This document shows positions 1-9,238 of a stretch of 64,000 nt of DNA, piece by piece. The notes under the pieces were generated by a model, which did no database searches, was not told where the DNA came from, and was given only the letters and a program-made list of their open reading frames with translations. Location of the stretch: NCBI RefSeq assembly GCF_009684715.1, contig NZ_CP016604.1, positions 229,262 through 293,261 of the forward strand, given 5' to 3'. Every line of letters begins with the position of its first letter. Position 1 is the stretch's first letter. Made by a program: the position numbers and the translations under genes. Source of the stretch: Otariodibacter oris. GTDB taxonomy: Bacteria > Pseudomonadota > Gammaproteobacteria > Enterobacterales > Pasteurellaceae.

Positions 1-69
1 AATAGCCTTATTATTACTTGTACTTTGTAATATTCTTATTATTTTACAATAAAAAATCTCGATTATTTT

Positions 70-2133
70 ATGACTGATTACGCTTTAACATTTTCTCGAG
101 GTATAAAAAAAATACCTAATATAATCAATTTGTTACCTGAATATAAGGGAATTAAATTGAAGTCTTTTTTATCTAAAAAAGATGATGTTACAGCAATCGT
201 TGGATGGGGACTGAGACCATCTTCTGAAAAAGCAAGAAATTACGCTAAAAATAATAATATTCCTTATATTGCCATAGAAGATGGGTTTTTAAGATCATTG
301 GGATTAGGTGTTGAGGGTTATCCACCTTTTTCAATAATTTGTGATGATATTGGTATTTATTATGATACAACTAAACCCTCTCGATTAGAAAAATTAATAT
401 TAGATAATACGATTGATTCTTATTTATTAAAAGAAGCAGAAAAAGCATTAATGCTTATTATTCAAAATAAATTATCCAAATATAATCAAACGTTAGATAA
501 TAATATTATAGAAAAAAAAGAAAATATATCTGCTGTACTTGTTATTGATCAGACTTATGGTGATATGGCTGTAAAATATGGTCAAGCTGATGAAAATAAT
601 TTTAATCAAATGTTAGATGCTGCAATTAAAGAGAATCCTCATTGCGAAGTTTGGGTTAAAACACATCCAGATGTGTTAAGTGGGAAGAAAAAAGGGTATT
701 TGACGAAATTAAGTGACTATCAAAATCAAGTAAGAATTATAACGGAAGATATCAACCCTATTACATTACTTGAACAAGTTAATAAAGTTTATTGTGTCAC
801 TTCTCAAATGGGATTTGAGGGGTTAATGTTAGGCAAAGAAGTCATCACATTTGGTATTCCTTGGTATGCAGGATGGGGAAATACTGATGATAGAAATCCT
901 AATATTGTTGATTTAAAAGAACAAAATAGACGAGAAGATAGATCTATTTTACAGATGTTTGCTGCAGCATATTTACAATATAGTCGATATCTTTCACCTT
1001 ATTCAGGTCAAAAGGGATCGATTTTTGATGTTATTGAGTATCTGAGCTTAGCTAAAAGTATAAGTCAAAAATTAAGCGGTAATTTATATTGTGTAGGAAT
1101 GTCTTTGTGGAAAAGAGCTGTCATTAAACCTTTTTTTAATTTTCCTAAAACTAACTTGCACTTTACTTCATCATTAAAAGCATTGCAGAAAAAAAAGGAT
1201 ATTCAAGACCATGCTAAATTACTTATTTGGAGTCAAGGTAGTGAAGATTTGATTAGTTTTGCAGAAAAGCAAGGCTTACCGGTCTTAAGAATGGAGGATG
1301 GATTTGTTCGTTCTGTAGGGTTAGGTTCAAATCTTGTGGTTCCAATATCCTTGGTAGTTGATGATATGGGCATTTATTTTAATGCTCAACAAGTATCTAG
1401 ATTAGAAGAAATTTTGAATACAACAATATTTTCTAAGCAAGTTCTACAAATGGCTGATACGTTACGCTCCTATTTAATAGAAAAGAATATAGGGAAATAT
1501 AATGTTGGAGACTCTAATTTCACACTGGATATTAATGATAAAAGAACTATATTAGTACCAGGGCAAGTAGAAGATGATGCTTCAATTCGTTTTGGTTCAC
1601 CTAGTATTAAAAAGAATCTAGATTTATTGAAGATTGTAAGAAAAAGAAATCCTGATGCTTATATTATTTATAAACCCCACCCTGACGTTGTAAGTGGCAA
1701 CAGAAAAGGTAAAGTAGAATATAAAGATGCTATTAATTATGCAGATACAGTAATAGAAACGGTTAATATTTTAGACTGTATCAATCAGGTAGATGAAGTA
1801 CATACAATGACATCCTTAGCGGGCTTTGAAGCATTACTTAGAGGTAAAGAAGTCCATTGCTATGGGCTGCCATTTTACTCTAATTGGGGTTTAACGAAAG
1901 ATACAATAAATCTACCAAGAAGAAATAGACAATTAACTTTATTGGAGCTGATTGCCGGTGTGATGATACATTATCCTTATTATGTTGATCCTAAAAATGG
2001 TCAACTAATAGGCGTACTACAGGCAATTGATATCTTACAAAAACAAAAAAGGATGTTGTTAACCAATGGCTTATACCGTAATTGGTTTGCTAAACAATAT
2101 GGAAAGTTAAAACAGCTTATAAAGGTATTATAG
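70..2133 (+). CDS. kpsC: KpsC/LipA-type capsule beta-Kdo transferase
   Basis: This 687-residue protein matches the KpsC/LipA/PhyA family, retaining beta-Kdo transferases that build the poly-Kdo linker on phosphatidylglycerol for capsule export at the inner membrane. It shows the expected tandem duplication. Each half carries an EDGF.RS.GLG motif (EDG at about residues 70-72 and 409-411) and an HPDV motif (about 199-202 and 537-540). Each half ends with a donor-site-like GFE.L..GKEV stretch. Full length for the family. No clear Shine-Dalgarno precedes the ATG, but the N-terminus reads as family-typical. kpsS follows 7 bases downstream, so the two form an operon. Family assignment is strong; kpsC is the E. 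coli name, with lipA and phyA as synonyms. Confidence 0.93.
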   Translation: MTDYALTFSRGIKKIPNIINLLPEYKGIKLKSFLSKKDDVTAIVGWGLRPSSEKARNYAKNNNIPYIAIEDGFLRSLGLGVEGYPPFSIICDDIGIYYDTTKPSRLEKLILDNTIDSYLLKEAEKALMLIIQNKLSKYNQTLDNNIIEKKENISAVLVIDQTYGDMAVKYGQADENNFNQMLDAAIKENPHCEVWVKTHPDVLSGKKKGYLTKLSDYQNQVRIITEDINPITLLEQVNKVYCVTSQMGFEGLMLGKEVITFGIPWYAGWGNTDDRNPNIVDLKEQNRREDRSILQMFAAAYLQYSRYLSPYSGQKGSIFDVIEYLSLAKSISQKLSGNLYCVGMSLWKRAVIKPFFNFPKTNLHFTSSLKALQKKKDIQDHAKLLIWSQGSEDLISFAEKQGLPVLRMEDGFVRSVGLGSNLVVPISLVVDDMGIYFNAQQVSRLEEILNTTIFSKQVLQMADTLRSYLIEKNIGKYNVGDSNFTLDINDKRTILVPGQVEDDASIRFGSPSIKKNLDLLKIVRKRNPDAYIIYKPHPDVVSGNRKGKVEYKDAINYADTVIETVNILDCINQVDEVHTMTSLAGFEALLRGKEVHCYGLPFYSNWGLTKDTINLPRRNRQLTLLELIAGVMIHYPYYVDPKNGQLIGVLQAIDILQKQKRMLLTNGLYRNWFAKQYGKLKQLIKVL

Positions 2134-2140
2134 TTAATAT

Positions 2141-3364
2141 ATGATTAGTCATAATTTAGATGAGATTGTTGAATATTCAGAACGTATTCTATTATTACAA
2201 GGACCAGTGGGTGATTTTTTTACTCAATTATCTAAATGGCTTACTGAATATAATAAACAAGTTTTTAAAATTAATTTTAATGTGGGTGATGAGTATTTTT
2301 ATCCTAATAACTTAAGTAATACTTATAGTTATCATGATAAATTTGAAAATTTTAAGGATTATCTTGTTAAATTTGTTAATGATAATAAGATAGATACAAT
2401 AATATGCTTTGGTGATAATCGTCCTTATCATAAAATTGCCAAATCACTGACTAAAGAACTTAATATGTTCTTTTGGGTTTTTGAAGAAGGTTATTTTCGT
2501 CCTGATTATGTGACTTTAGAAAAATTTGGAGTGAATGCTTTCTCTAAAATACCAAAAGAAAAAGCATTTTTTCAGCAATTTTATAACCTACCGCCAATTG
2601 GTGAGCCTCAAAAAGTGAAACAAGGGTTTATACCTGTTGCTAAGGTTGCGATTCAATATTATTGGAAGTGTATTAGAAATAGAGATAAATATCCTCATTA
2701 TAAACACCATCGCTATTTGTCTGGTAGATATTATCTAAAACTGTGGATGCTTTCTGCAATTCGTAGAGTATATTATTACTTTAAAGACAATTGCTTTTCT
2801 AAAAAAATTCAGCGAGGAAAATTTGGTGAGTTTTTTATTGTACCTCTTCAGGTTTATGATGATAGCCAAGTAATGGTTCATTGTGACTATAATGGCGTAT
2901 CAGAATTCATTAATGAAGTATTAGCCTCTTTTAGCCGATATGCACCTCATGATATGAATTTAATTATTAAACATCATCCAATGGATAGAGGATTTACTGA
3001 TTATGGTACGGTAATTCAGGAAAATATTAATACATATCCTAATTTAAAGGGTCGAGTATTCTATGTGCACGATCTTCCATTACCTGTTTTGTTAAGACAA
3101 GGAAAAGGAATGGTATGTATTAATAGCACAAGTGGTTTGTCTGCATTAGTCCATAATTTACCTGTAAAAGTATTGGGAAGAGCTAATTATGATTTTGATG
3201 GATTGACTTATCAAGGCACACTAAATACATTTTGGAATAACTCACAAAGACCAGATAATGATCTTTTTTTAGCTTATAGAAATTATCACTTACATAAAAC
3301 ACATTTAAATGGAAATTTCTATAGTAAGGTTATCTTACGTTATCCATATAATAACGAAGTATAA
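2141..3364 (+). CDS. kpsS: KpsS/LipB-type capsule Kdo transferase
   Basis: A 407-residue KpsS/LipB/PhyB-family protein. In characterised systems it adds the first beta-Kdo to phosphatidylglycerol, and KpsC then extends the linker. Visible hallmarks are an EEGYFRPD motif (EEG at about 115-117), an IKHHPMDRG motif (about 276-284) and a C-terminal INSTSGLSALV nucleotide-sugar-binding stretch. It lies 7 bases after kpsC on the same strand and converges on the export operon, with only 13 bases between its stop and the bexA stop. No terminator is evident in that short gap. The pair indicates a lipid-anchored, ABC-exported capsule. Confidence 0.92.
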   Translation: MISHNLDEIVEYSERILLLQGPVGDFFTQLSKWLTEYNKQVFKINFNVGDEYFYPNNLSNTYSYHDKFENFKDYLVKFVNDNKIDTIICFGDNRPYHKIAKSLTKELNMFFWVFEEGYFRPDYVTLEKFGVNAFSKIPKEKAFFQQFYNLPPIGEPQKVKQGFIPVAKVAIQYYWKCIRNRDKYPHYKHHRYLSGRYYLKLWMLSAIRRVYYYFKDNCFSKKIQRGKFGEFFIVPLQVYDDSQVMVHCDYNGVSEFINEVLASFSRYAPHDMNLIIKHHPMDRGFTDYGTVIQENINTYPNLKGRVFYVHDLPLPVLLRQGKGMVCINSTSGLSALVHNLPVKVLGRANYDFDGLTYQGTLNTFWNNSQRPDNDLFLAYRNYHLHKTHLNGNFYSKVILRYPYNNEV

Positions 3365-3377
3365 ATGAGAAGATTTT

Positions 3378-4028
3378 TTATTTTTGGTTATTGTAATATG
3401 TATATGCATCATCAATAGTATCAAATTGATGCATATATCCATTATCAAGAACCATAGCGTTATCACAATATTCTTTTACTGAAGCTGGACTATGAGATAC
3501 TAAAATAATAGAGCGGTCTTTGCGCTTCTCAAATAATTCATACTTACATTTCTTTGAGAAACGCGAATCGCCTACCGCAATAACCTCATCAATCAGATAA
3601 CAATCAAATTCTACAGATAGAGAGAGAGCAAAGGCTAAACGAGCTTTCATCCCCGAAGAGTATTTTTTGATCGGTTCATACAAGTAGTCTCCTAATTCAG
3701 AGAAATCTTCAGTAAAAGATTTAACATAGTCGATATCTGCATTATATAGGCGACATATAAAACGCAAATTATCCATACCTGTCAGGCTACCTTGAAATGC
3801 GCCAGAGAAGGCTAAAGGCCAAGATATACTCATACTTCTTTCAATTCTACCAGTGGTTGGTGGCTCTACGCCGCTAATTAAGCGTATTAACGTAGATTTT
3901 CCCGCACCATTACGTCCTAAAATCCCAATTTTTTCGCCTTTATTGAGTTTAAAATTAATATCGTGTAGAACTGTTTTCCAACCATTACGTGTATGATATT
4001 TTTTACTAACATTCTGTACATTAATCAT
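3378..4028 (-). CDS. bexA: Capsule export ABC transporter ATPase (BexA/KpsT)
   Basis: A 216-residue ATP-binding subunit of the capsule exporter. Walker A is GRNGAGKST at residues 38-46. The signature is a degenerate YSSGMKARL, and Walker B is [11 protein letters not shown], both as in KpsT/BexA/CtrD. It is the last gene of a four-gene leftward operon (bexD-C-B-A) and overlaps bexB by 4 bases (ATGA-type). With BexB it forms the inner-membrane pump that moves lipid-linked capsule toward the BexC/BexD trans-envelope channel. Synonyms in the family are hexA, cpxA, wzt and kpsT. Length is typical. Confidence 0.95.
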   Translation of the reverse strand: MINVQNVSKKYHTRNGWKTVLHDINFKLNKGEKIGILGRNGAGKSTLIRLISGVEPPTTGRIERSMSISWPLAFSGAFQGSLTGMDNLRFICRLYNADIDYVKSFTEDFSELGDYLYEPIKKYSSGMKARLAFALSLSVEFDCYLIDEVIAVGDSRFSKKCKYELFEKRKDRSIILVSHSPASVKEYCDNAMVLDNGYMHQFDTIDDAYTYYNNQK

Positions 4029-4822
4029 CTTGGTTCAATTCCTTTACTAAAATTTCTTACCAGAATTAGCCCTACAAATAGGAGTACAATATCGCTTAGA
4101 ATTAAAAAATTGACATTTTCATAGGTTATGACCGAATCTCCAAAATAACCATGACGAAACATTTCTGTTCCATTGATCATAGGAACCCATATTAGGTATT
4201 CCCTTACTTGAGGAGGTAATGAATTAACAAAGAAAAAAGCACCAGAGAGAGGCAACATCATAAAACTCATGGTACCCCAAATTTTACCAAATGGTTCAAA
4301 ATAGAAGGCAATAGAGCAAATAATTAATCCTAATCCTGTAGCAAATAGAGACATCAAAAGCCAAGCTAATAACATATAAAAAATATCGTGAGGAAAGTCG
4401 ATCAAGCCAGTAAGTACGAATAATGCAGAGATAATGATTTGAGCAACAGTTGCACCAGAAATTTCGAGTAAGATCCTTGCAAAAATAGTATCAAGTACGC
4501 GTACATTTCTATGGTAAAGTAAGCTAATATTTCCTGATATTGCACCAATCGTTCTACGAGAAGCGTTTCTCCACATCATTGCTATTGGATAGCCTGTAAT
4601 AATGAAGGCAATGATATTTAAAGTGGAAAATTTATCAACTCTGAGAAATGACCAAACCATAGATACGATTAGCGTTAGCATGAGTGGTTCAACAAACAAC
4701 CACAAAAAACCAATATTATTACGTCCATATCTTGTAATAATTTCTCTCATCAATAATGCACCAATAACTCTTATTTGAATAACTAGTGACTGACGAAAGC
4801 TAGTTTGATCTCCGTACTGCAT
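4025..4822 (-). CDS. bexB: Capsule export ABC transporter permease (BexB/KpsM)
   Basis: A 265-residue ABC-2-type permease with about six predicted hydrophobic segments and the KpsM/BexB N-terminal region (residues about 10-40, containing [19 protein letters not shown]) typical of polysaccharide exporters. It pairs with the ATPase encoded downstream; the two reading frames overlap by 4 bases. It also touches the stop of bexC (one-base overlap), which supports translational coupling through the operon. Function at the inner membrane follows from family knowledge. Confidence 0.95.
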   Translation of the reverse strand: MQYGDQTSFRQSLVIQIRVIGALLMREIITRYGRNNIGFLWLFVEPLMLTLIVSMVWSFLRVDKFSTLNIIAFIITGYPIAMMWRNASRRTIGAISGNISLLYHRNVRVLDTIFARILLEISGATVAQIIISALFVLTGLIDFPHDIFYMLLAWLLMSLFATGLGLIICSIAFYFEPFGKIWGTMSFMMLPLSGAFFFVNSLPPQVREYLIWVPMINGTEMFRHGYFGDSVITYENVNFLILSDIVLLFVGLILVRNFSKGIEPR

Positions 4823-5931
4823 TAATTTTTATGCTCTCTAATACTTGCTATCAATAGACTAAAAATACCATACAGCATCAAGCCTATAATTAATGTTGCG
4901 ATAATATTGTAGATTCTGTATGGCTCTAATGCTAAATCAGGTCTGCTTGGTTTATCTATAACCTCAAGATACAACTGCTGGCGGTCAGCTTCACTTCTTG
5001 CATTTTGTAATGATGTCATTGCCGCAGTGAGTTGCTGTTGAGCTAATGTATTATTTAATATTAAATGTTGATATTCAGCAGTTTGAGTGGTAATAGAGTT
5101 ATTTCCACCAGATAATGAATTTACCTGCTGATCAATTTCTTTCAGTAGATTTTCCTCATGAGTTTTTAATGTATTCAGTTGAGGATTTTTAGGAGAAAGA
5201 TCTCTAAGTTGCACAATTTGACCCTGAATACCAATTAATTCACTTTTTAATCTAGATATTAGGGCTAATTGGATTTCAGATTGTGCAGATAAATCAAAGA
5301 TATTATGCTCAATTCGATATTTACTTAAAGCAAGCGCAGATTCATTTACTCGTTTTTCTGCATCTTGGACAGCGATCTCTGCAAAATTTATTGTATCTTT
5401 CCGAGCTCGAGTGTTTAAGAGGTTAATTAATTTTTCACCTTGACTTAATAATTCACTATTGATTTGTTGTGCTTCCGTAGCATCAAATGCACGAATATTT
5501 AATGAAACAATACCCGATGTTGAATCAAAGTTTACAGCGACATGTTTTATGAAATATTGGTAAAATGCCTCATTTTCACCATTGAACCCAAAGGCATTAA
5601 ATCGGCTTAACAAGTCACCCTTTTCTTCATAAAAGCTTCTGACCGCTATTTTTTCTTTTAGTGTTTCTAAAGCATTACGAGAACGCATATATTCCTGAAG
5701 TGTGTAAGTATCATCTTGTGAGCGAGAAAATCCCACACTTTGCAATATGGCACCCATACCACTTAGAGATGATTGATTACTAGGCGATCTAACGATAAAA
5801 GTAGACTCTGAGATATAAACATCTGAAGCAAATAAACTAAAGTAAATAGTGGAAAAAGTGGTTGGAATAACCACCATTATCCAAAATAAGATATTAAACT
5901 TTTTCCACCCAAAAGATTTTTTATTTGACAT
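4822..5931 (-). CDS. bexC: Capsule export inner-membrane/periplasmic protein (BexC/KpsE)
   Basis: A 369-residue membrane-periplasmic adaptor of the polysaccharide co-polymerase (PCP-3) class. There is one hydrophobic segment near the N-terminus (about residues 12-32) and one near the C-terminus (about 340-362). A long periplasmic region with heptad-rich, coiled-coil-like stretches lies between (about 170-310). This layout matches BexC/KpsE/CtrC, which link the ABC pump to the outer-membrane BexD protein. It begins 9 bases after the bexD stop and overlaps bexB by one base. Confidence 0.94.
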   Translation of the reverse strand: MSNKKSFGWKKFNILFWIMVVIPTTFSTIYFSLFASDVYISESTFIVRSPSNQSSLSGMGAILQSVGFSRSQDDTYTLQEYMRSRNALETLKEKIAVRSFYEEKGDLLSRFNAFGFNGENEAFYQYFIKHVAVNFDSTSGIVSLNIRAFDATEAQQINSELLSQGEKLINLLNTRARKDTINFAEIAVQDAEKRVNESALALSKYRIEHNIFDLSAQSEIQLALISRLKSELIGIQGQIVQLRDLSPKNPQLNTLKTHEENLLKEIDQQVNSLSGGNNSITTQTAEYQHLILNNTLAQQQLTAAMTSLQNARSEADRQQLYLEVIDKPSRPDLALEPYRIYNIIATLIIGLMLYGIFSLLIASIREHKN

Positions 5932-5940
5932 GTTAGAATC

Positions 5941-7104
5941 CTATAATCCATTTGCTGAGTTAATTGTACTAGTAACTGGAGATGAGATCGAAAAAATTAA
6001 ACTAATAAATTTTTGGAATTCAGCTAACGGTGCATTAGACACATAAACAACATCTTTATCTTTTATTGGAAAATGTTGAAGCACAAATAATGAGGTTGGT
6101 TGAAGTAAATTTACATTATAGACTGTAGGAACGTTCATCCCATTTGTATATCCACGATTACGCCATATGCTTTGATCTAATTTACTCAAGTTATTAAAAG
6201 GAATATAGCGGAAAACAAACACACTTCTTGGATCAGATCTTCTATCTACTAGACCACCCAATTGTCCAATTGCTTCAGCCAAACTTAGACCTTTAGTTGA
6301 AAATCTGACAACTTTATTAGTTCCTAAAGCACCCAATCCAGTAAAACTTAGAGGGCTGTTTAGTAAACTAATCACATCTCCTGGGTATAATGGGATATTC
6401 TGCAATGGATCACTGAGTAATTTTTCAAATGCAACTGATTTGACTTGGGAACCTCTCATAACCTGTACTGTGACATCTTGTAAGTCTGCTTGAACACCTC
6501 CAACAGATGCAACAGCATCTAGAACTCGTTCTCCATATGGAGTCAGTGGCATTCTAATGCTATTTCCTTCACGTATTACCGATACATTTGCTGAATTATT
6601 TTTGATAACCCTAACAACAACTTGTGGTTCATTGGCTAGAGTGCTTAAACGATTTGTTAACTCATTTTGAATTGTTTCTGGTGTTTTCCCTTTAACATAC
6701 AGATCTCCCACAAAAGGAATAGTTATTCTGCCTTTTTGATTGACCATTTGTTCTGGTAATTTTGTTAACTCTGAGCTACCACCTGAGTTAGCTGAAAGAG
6801 TGCTCCCAAAGAGAATGGCAGGAGGCGCTTCCCAAATTGAAATATCAAGTACATCCCCGACATTTACTGTTCCAGTATATGGTGCGGTTCTACTCAGCTC
6901 TGTTAGACTTTGTTCTGATTTTTCTTGAAAGAGTTTTTGGGCTGTTGGTAAATCCAAATTAATCAGATCAACTTCAGGCGTATTTTGAGTTTCACCTATT
7001 TTAAGAACCTCGCTATAACTAGGACCACTTGTTGGTAAGGTAGAGCAAGATATTAAAACGCTAGTAGAAAGAAGTAAAAGTATAGATTTCTTCATCATAA
7101 TCAA
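5941..7104 (-). CDS. bexD: Outer-membrane capsule export lipoprotein (BexD/Wza-like)
   Basis: A 387-residue outer-membrane polysaccharide export (OPX) protein. It begins with a lipoprotein signal peptide and a lipobox LISC (Cys20). A poly-saccharide export domain follows (about 95-175, with the GDVLDISIWEAPP start) and then SLBB-like segments (for example APYG-like LTPYGERVLDAVASVGG). It is first in the bexDCBA operon and is divergent from neuA across a 184-base A+T-rich region that must carry both promoters. Start could be Met1, Met3 or Met4; all keep the signal peptide. Family members form the outer-membrane exit pore. Confidence 0.94.
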   Translation of the reverse strand: MIMMKKSILLLLSTSVLISCSTLPTSGPSYSEVLKIGETQNTPEVDLINLDLPTAQKLFQEKSEQSLTELSRTAPYTGTVNVGDVLDISIWEAPPAILFGSTLSANSGGSSELTKLPEQMVNQKGRITIPFVGDLYVKGKTPETIQNELTNRLSTLANEPQVVVRVIKNNSANVSVIREGNSIRMPLTPYGERVLDAVASVGGVQADLQDVTVQVMRGSQVKSVAFEKLLSDPLQNIPLYPGDVISLLNSPLSFTGLGALGTNKVVRFSTKGLSLAEAIGQLGGLVDRRSDPRSVFVFRYIPFNNLSKLDQSIWRNRGYTNGMNVPTVYNVNLLQPTSLFVLQHFPIKDKDVVYVSNAPLAEFQKFISLIFSISSPVTSTINSANGL

Positions 7105-7288
7105 GTATCGAAAGGTTTGTTTATGTTTTAAACCCTATATTAATATATAGGATGCATATAATATAATTCTATTCTACATCAAAAAATGACACCTTGTATA
7201 TATTACTAATTAAGTTTAGAATTACTCCATTATATTTTGGAGTGATAATTTTTTTATTTTTATTTAGAGGTGAGGGAGACTTTTTAGA
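7105..7288. promoter_or_regulatory. Divergent bexD / neuA control region
   Basis: This 184-base, very A+T-rich gap separates the leftward export operon from the rightward biosynthesis block. A candidate rightward promoter is TTGTAT (7194-7199), 17-base spacer, TAGAAT (7217-7222). Overlapping TATAAT strings at 7157-7167 are possible alternatives on either strand. A Shine-Dalgarno run (gaggtgagggaga, about 7267-7279) precedes the neuA ATG. No JUMPstart/ops element was recognised. Promoter assignments are by eye only. Confidence 0.4.
7221..7255 (+). terminator. Terminator-like hairpin in the neuA leader
   Basis: ATTACTCCA (7221-7229) pairs with TGGAGTGAT (7238-7246), a 9-base stem with one G-T wobble and an 8-base loop. 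Seven T residues (7249-7255) follow. In the rightward direction this has the form of an intrinsic terminator, yet it sits only 34 bases before the neuA start codon, with no rightward gene to its left until kpsS. It may act as an attenuator for the capsule biosynthesis operon or be a relic of an exchanged gene. Confidence 0.5.
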
Positions 7289-7963
7289 ATGAAACGTATA
7301 GCAATTATTCCTGCAAGAGAGGGGTCTAGAGGGATAAAGGATAAAAATTTACGATCAGTTAGTGGCATATCTCTTGTAGGTAGAGCCGTAATAGCAGCAA
7401 AAGAATCAGGTTGTTTTGATGAAATTATTGTCACTTCTGATGGTAAAAAAATATTAGAAGAAGCTGAAAACTTTGGGGCAACCCCTTTATTACGCCCTGT
7501 TGAGTTGTCTCAGAGTGACACCAAAACCATAGATGCTGTAGTTCATTGTATTACTACCCTGAATATTAAGGATGGGATCTCTACGTTACTTCAACCAACT
7601 AGTCCTCTACGTACCAGTTCAGATATAGTGTCTGCTATGGATTTATATAATGAAGGTCTATTTAAATCTGTCATTTCTGCTTGTGAATGTGAGCACCATC
7701 CGTATAAATCATTTTCTATAGATGGCAATCGTATTGTTCCTGTTAATCAATTAAATGATTTTGAAAAACCTCGTCAGGAATTGCCAAAAATGTTTCGTGC
7801 GAATGGAGCAATTTATATTAATGACATTAAAAGTTTATTAGATATAGGAAGCTTTTTCATTCCAGACGTCAAATTTTATCTGATGTCATCACATCGCTCA
7901 ATAGATATTGATAATGAGTTAGATTTACAGTTGGCTGAGCAACTTGTAAAAGGGAATGAGTAA
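7289..7963 (+). CDS. neuA: CMP-N-acetylneuraminate (sialic acid) synthetase
   Basis: A 224-residue acylneuraminate cytidylyltransferase that activates sialic acid with CTP to CMP-sialic acid in the cytoplasm. The nucleotide-binding start [16 protein letters not shown] (residues 7-22), [10 protein letters not shown], the HHPYKSF region, the FRANGAIYI stretch and the C-terminal [10 protein letters not shown] motif all read like meningococcal SiaB. The short form (about 225 residues) lacks the C-terminal esterase domain of the E. coli NeuA. A strong Shine-Dalgarno supports the start. It heads the serotype-specific block and lies 26 bases before the polysialyltransferase gene. neuB and neuC are not in the window, so sialic acid must come from genes elsewhere or from scavenging. 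Confidence 0.93.
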   Translation: MKRIAIIPAREGSRGIKDKNLRSVSGISLVGRAVIAAKESGCFDEIIVTSDGKKILEEAENFGATPLLRPVELSQSDTKTIDAVVHCITTLNIKDGISTLLQPTSPLRTSSDIVSAMDLYNEGLFKSVISACECEHHPYKSFSIDGNRIVPVNQLNDFEKPRQELPKMFRANGAIYINDIKSLLDIGSFFIPDVKFYLMSSHRSIDIDNELDLQLAEQLVKGNE

Positions 7964-7989
7964 GTTTTAATAATGAGCATTAATCAATT

Positions 7990-9222
7990 ATGAAGAAGAA
8001 AGGTTTATTTAATAAAATAAAGTCATATTGGGTTAACCCTGTTAATTCTATTCAAAATAGTCCATTTTTCACAGTCCAATATTTAGAAGATTTTAAAAAA
8101 ACAAAAAATTTATTTGTTATATCTCATCTAGGGCAGTTAGCTCAGGTTGAGGCTTTAATTAAGGAAGAGAATTTCTTAAATTGTGTTTTGGTTATTTTGT
8201 ATACGGTTAGAAATAGATCTATGCCCGAACTGATTGCCAAAAAAGTTAATAAAGCATTATTTAATCGAATTACATTTCTTCAACTACCTTCATTTCCAAA
8301 TAAAATACATATAAAGAGTTTATTTAGAATAATGAACTCATATCGTAGTATGTTATCCTCAATAAGACCACATAGATTGTTTGTTTTAAGTTTCGAAAAG
8401 CATTATTGTTTACTTATTAAGAAAGCTAGAGAAATGAAAATTGAAGTAAATCTAATAGAAGAGGGGACAGCAACTTACAAATACAGTAGTAGAGAAGAAG
8501 CTAATTTAATGATTAAAGATTCATTAACAAAGTTAGATAGAAGATCTGCATTTTTTATTAGACATTTACCTATGTTATCTTGCCTCAGACCAGTGTTAAG
8601 AGTTAATTATATTTTTGATAAGGTATATTCATCATTTCCTGATATGTTAGAAAATACTTTTAAATTTAAAGAAAGTAAGGAATTTTTTATATATAAAGAT
8701 ATATCAGGAGATAAATTTACAAGGAGTATTCAGTCTCATTATAATATGACGAATGAAGATATTTTATTTTTAAATCAAAGATATCCATTTCCTCAAGATT
8801 CCTATGCTAATATTCTTATCTTTATATTAATGAACTATATTAATAAATATGGTGGTAAGGTTTTTATAAAATTGCATCCTAAAGATCCTGAATCACTTAA
8901 AATTGCTTTAGTATCTGAAGTTGAGAAAGCGGGGCTATCTAATAATATAATAATTATTGATGAATATGGTTTTTTAGTTGAAAGATTGATTTTTGTATCA
9001 AAACCTAAAAAGATAGTGTCATTAACATCAACAACTTTAATTTATGGTAAAAAGATTTTACCAGATACTGAATCTATAACAATTTATCCTCTAGTAAGAG
9101 ATATGTTATTTAATGATAAAAAAGAAACTTTAGCACAGTACTTTTTAGAAGCTGATGAACATTTTTCTATACTGAGAAAATTTAAAAATATCAGTGCTAT
9201 TGGTAGTATAGTCGATATATAA
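7990..9222 (+). CDS. neuS: Polysialyltransferase (NeuS/SiaD-like capsule polymerase)
   Basis: This 410-residue protein resembles E. coli K1 NeuS and meningococcal SiaD (family GT38) in length and along its sequence. It has an N-terminal FVNP-like WVNP, then ISHLGQL, LIEEGTATYK (EEG at 157-159), FIKLHPKDP (HP at 296-297) and SLTSTTLIYG (344-353). Those correspond to the acidic EEG, HP and S/T motifs shown to be essential in bacterial polysialyltransferases. The likely role is to polymerise sialic acid from CMP-sialic acid on the inner face of the membrane before BexABCD export. Linkage (alpha-2,8, alpha-2,9 or alternating) cannot be read from sequence by eye. Codon usage is extremely A+T-rich, like the next two genes. 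Confidence 0.85.
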   Translation: MKKKGLFNKIKSYWVNPVNSIQNSPFFTVQYLEDFKKTKNLFVISHLGQLAQVEALIKEENFLNCVLVILYTVRNRSMPELIAKKVNKALFNRITFLQLPSFPNKIHIKSLFRIMNSYRSMLSSIRPHRLFVLSFEKHYCLLIKKAREMKIEVNLIEEGTATYKYSSREEANLMIKDSLTKLDRRSAFFIRHLPMLSCLRPVLRVNYIFDKVYSSFPDMLENTFKFKESKEFFIYKDISGDKFTRSIQSHYNMTNEDILFLNQRYPFPQDSYANILIFILMNYINKYGGKVFIKLHPKDPESLKIALVSEVEKAGLSNNIIIIDEYGFLVERLIFVSKPKKIVSLTSTTLIYGKKILPDTESITIYPLVRDMLFNDKKETLAQYFLEADEHFSILRKFKNISAIGSIVDI

Positions 9223-9238
9223 GACAATATGATATTGT

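Noticed and set aside
7105..7288. JUMPstart/ops element for RfaH antitermination before neuA
   Set aside because: No GGCGGTAG-type sequence was found in the region.
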